Assembly: GCA_003254905.1 (NCBI GenBank)
Contig: QANU01016879.1
Span: 1-64,000 of the forward strand
DNA: 64,000 bases
Reading direction: 5' to 3'
Source of the DNA: Nissolia schottii
Taxonomy: Eukaryota; Streptophyta; Magnoliopsida; Fabales; Fabaceae
In this document: piece by piece, positions 61,863 to 64,000 of the stretch
Layout: the number at the start of each line of letters is the position of its first letter
Numbering within the stretch: position 1 is the stretch's first letter
Program-made: the position numbers and the translations under genes
The notes under the pieces: model-generated
The model's input: only the letters and a program-made list of their open reading frames with translations
Databases searched by the model: none
What the model was told of the DNA's origin: nothing

Positions 61863-64000
61863 CTTCTAGCGGACCGAGACAGAAGGAGAAGCCAACGGGG
61901 TAAGAAGAAGAAGATAAGAGGAAGAATGTCTCCGTTCGTTCCACTTTTGGAAATGACCATAATACCACTTCATGAATAATCCCTGGCCTGGATTTTTCTT
62001 GCTTTTATCATTTTAGGCCCAAATGCGAAGGTAAATGGACGGTTGGGCTGGCCCATACACACTATCAAGGAATAATAAATCGGACTCATGGAGAACAAAG
62101 ACCTCCAAATGAAGTAATAGTATTCTTTTGCCTTTGATAAAAGAAAAAAAAAAACCCCTAGTTTGAAACCATTTTTATTTTAAACATCTTTTGAACCCAA
62201 AGGAATTAATAGTTGTGATCTATTTATTCATGAATCATTTCTATCAATATTAATTAATTGCAGAAATTACTAAAAATTAGTATAAATATTTTCAGTTGCT
62301 CTCTCTGGCTGCCTTCCTTTTGATGGCAATGGCTTTGGAATAATGAATGGTTTCAGTATCCTATGCTTTCATGATCCAAAAAATAACCGTAAATGAGCAA
62401 TCACTCAATTTGACTAATGTTCAAGTAGTGTCGATAAACAATAGAAAATGGCAAGAAAGCAAGCCAATGAGCAACTCCCTATAGATATCAACGTGATAAT
62501 GTACTGATTGAGTGCAATATTTGAGTAGGGAATAAGTTACGTCAAAAACTTAAGAGAAAGTGCATAACTTTTCGAAACCTTAGCCTCATTTTTTTGATTC
62601 CATGTTGTGTTCTAGTTAACTATTCTATTGTAGTTGAAGCTTATGAATGAACTCTGAATAGACATTCTGCACAGTTCTAAAAACATACATTCTACCAGAA
62701 GTATAAGCAACACTAAATCATGTTTTTAACACGACCTTCCGTTTAGAGAAACTAGAAGCCACGGTACAGTTGAACACATGAGAACTATTATCAAATGAAA
62801 AAGTTGCCAAGACATACATGATACATAGAAAAATAAAAAACAAAGGCGAAAAGTTCATGTTTCTAAGAGTGCATCCCTTTCGGAGATCAGGATTCAGCAA
62901 CTACCAGAAGTTCAGCCAACATGTTTGTCAAATGCAGAATTCGTCTCATCCAACCTTATAAGAGAACTCAGCAGCATATGAACTCTAGTTTTGCCTCCCA
63001 AGTCTTATAATCCTTCGCTCCATCTGCAATTTAATCAGAGTAATTAAACATATTAATATACAATATCAGCTTTAGAACAAGTAATCAAGAAATTTACGGT
63101 TTATCCTTCTCTTAATTGTTTCCTTTTCATCCAGCAAGTGGCCCAAGTGCATTTTAAAGAGCTACAATAGTGCACGCAGCTGTGTTCTTTCCTGAACATG
63201 CTGGGGCTGAGCCAAGGGGAGCAATTGGGTGCCATCTGCCATGGCCCTCCTATGTTTGAATGTTTTCCTATACATTTATTATACTGAATATTATCTCTTC
63301 AACAAGGTAGATATGTAGTTTGTCTTGACCTCCCTTCTAATTTAACTCCAGGCTAAGCTTCTGTGAAAATGTCTTTTTCAGAGAAAAGAATTAGTTTAAT
63401 AATATACCTGAACAACGGACATCAACTTGTTACTGGTAGAATGAAACTCATGCTTAAGCCACATCAAGCTCATAGAGAAACTGAACAGAAAAAGTACACA
63501 CAGAAGATAAAATTAGTTTGGAACTATACAAAAGATAAGACTATCATCATATTTTCCCAATATAAAATGTGTTAAGTATTTAAGTCAATGTTGAATGAGC
63601 ATAGTTATCAAGCTATGAAATTTGGAATTTAAGTACAATTGTTTGCATCATGCGACCCTCTGATAGGTTGTTGAATGTTGGTACAACAAAGCATACAGTG
63701 ATCAGAGATGCTATAACAAGATATGTATAGAAAGACAAAATAGCTAAATAGAACAGCAAGTTAATTTGATGTAACAAAAAGGTAAAAGTGTAAAACAACT
63801 CTATGCTTCTAATAGATAATCAATGATGGGTCTTGCATGTGACAAAACATTGTGGTAAATAAAGTATAATGTGGCAACACCAAGATACAACAACTGAATA
63901 AACAATATGGAACTGGCTTTAAAATGGTGAAGATGACCAAATAATAAGTTTTTAGTAGTTACAATAAAACATCAGTCTAAGAATATTTTGATCTTCACCC
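61863..64000. other. Aldo-keto reductase promoter side and unassigned right edge
   Basis: 61863-62000 is likely the leader and promoter of the aldo-keto reductase. Beyond that the sequence is AT-rich. A possible minus-strand exon end near 62980-63023 (acceptor then a short open frame) suggests a gene entering from the right, but I cannot identify it. The rest shows no supported gene. Confidence 0.35.

Noticed and set aside
62980-63023. Possible terminal exon of an unknown minus-strand gene
   Set aside because: There is a plausible acceptor and a short frame, but two reading frames are equally possible and no protein family could be recognised.

Overview
This is nuclear DNA from a flowering plant. 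The genes have many introns, a chloroplast-type aldo-keto reductase and an organelle-type neutral invertase are present, and a PINOID-type kinase, a P-class PPR protein and solo LTRs also point to a plant. Intergenic DNA is AT-rich. A eudicot is likely; a legume is my best guess, but only from overall resemblance. There is one ambiguous base, near 23253.

Layout. (1) 600-8384, minus: a complete 19-exon PDR-type ABCG transporter whose first intron appears to be GC-AG. (2) 9.4-10.5 kb: tandem-repeat intergenic DNA. (3) 11561-15977: a head-to-head pair, a small COX7a-like mitochondrial protein (minus) and a GH100 alkaline/neutral invertase (plus), about 0.7 kb between noncoding leaders and a short shared promoter region. 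(4) 16.1-19.4 kb: AT-rich DNA with a hAT-type MITE that has an 8-bp target duplication. (5) 19420-23064: an AGC-VIII kinase of the PINOID type with a very GC-rich first exon. (6) 25472-28624: a solo LTR. (7) 30105-34830: a CYP71/PPWD1-type WD40-cyclophilin in 13 exons. (8) 34.6-49.1 kb: a rearranged cluster with three copies of the acidic ribosomal protein P2 gene, a duplicated CYP71 3' end, a MULE-like element and a second solo LTR nested in it. (9) 49678-52358, minus: a small protein with four evenly spaced cysteines (a CHCH-like pattern). (10) 54108-56108, minus: an intronless P-class PPR gene. (11) 57779-61862, minus: a nine-exon aldo-keto reductase with a decayed extra copy of its first exon inside intron 1.

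Most genes are ordinary housekeeping or developmental genes and do not form a pathway. The most unusual structure is the P2 cluster. P2 copies 1 and 3 share about 2 kb that looks identical by eye with no net length change, while P2 copy 1's 3' flank matches copy 2 instead, and the identical block stops exactly where a duplicated CYP71 tail begins. This suggests a template-switch rearrangement followed by recent gene conversion, or else an assembly artefact. I did not find a previously undescribed multi-gene system. The exon structures given here come from reading splice sites and checking that all phases join; no transcripts or database searches were used.
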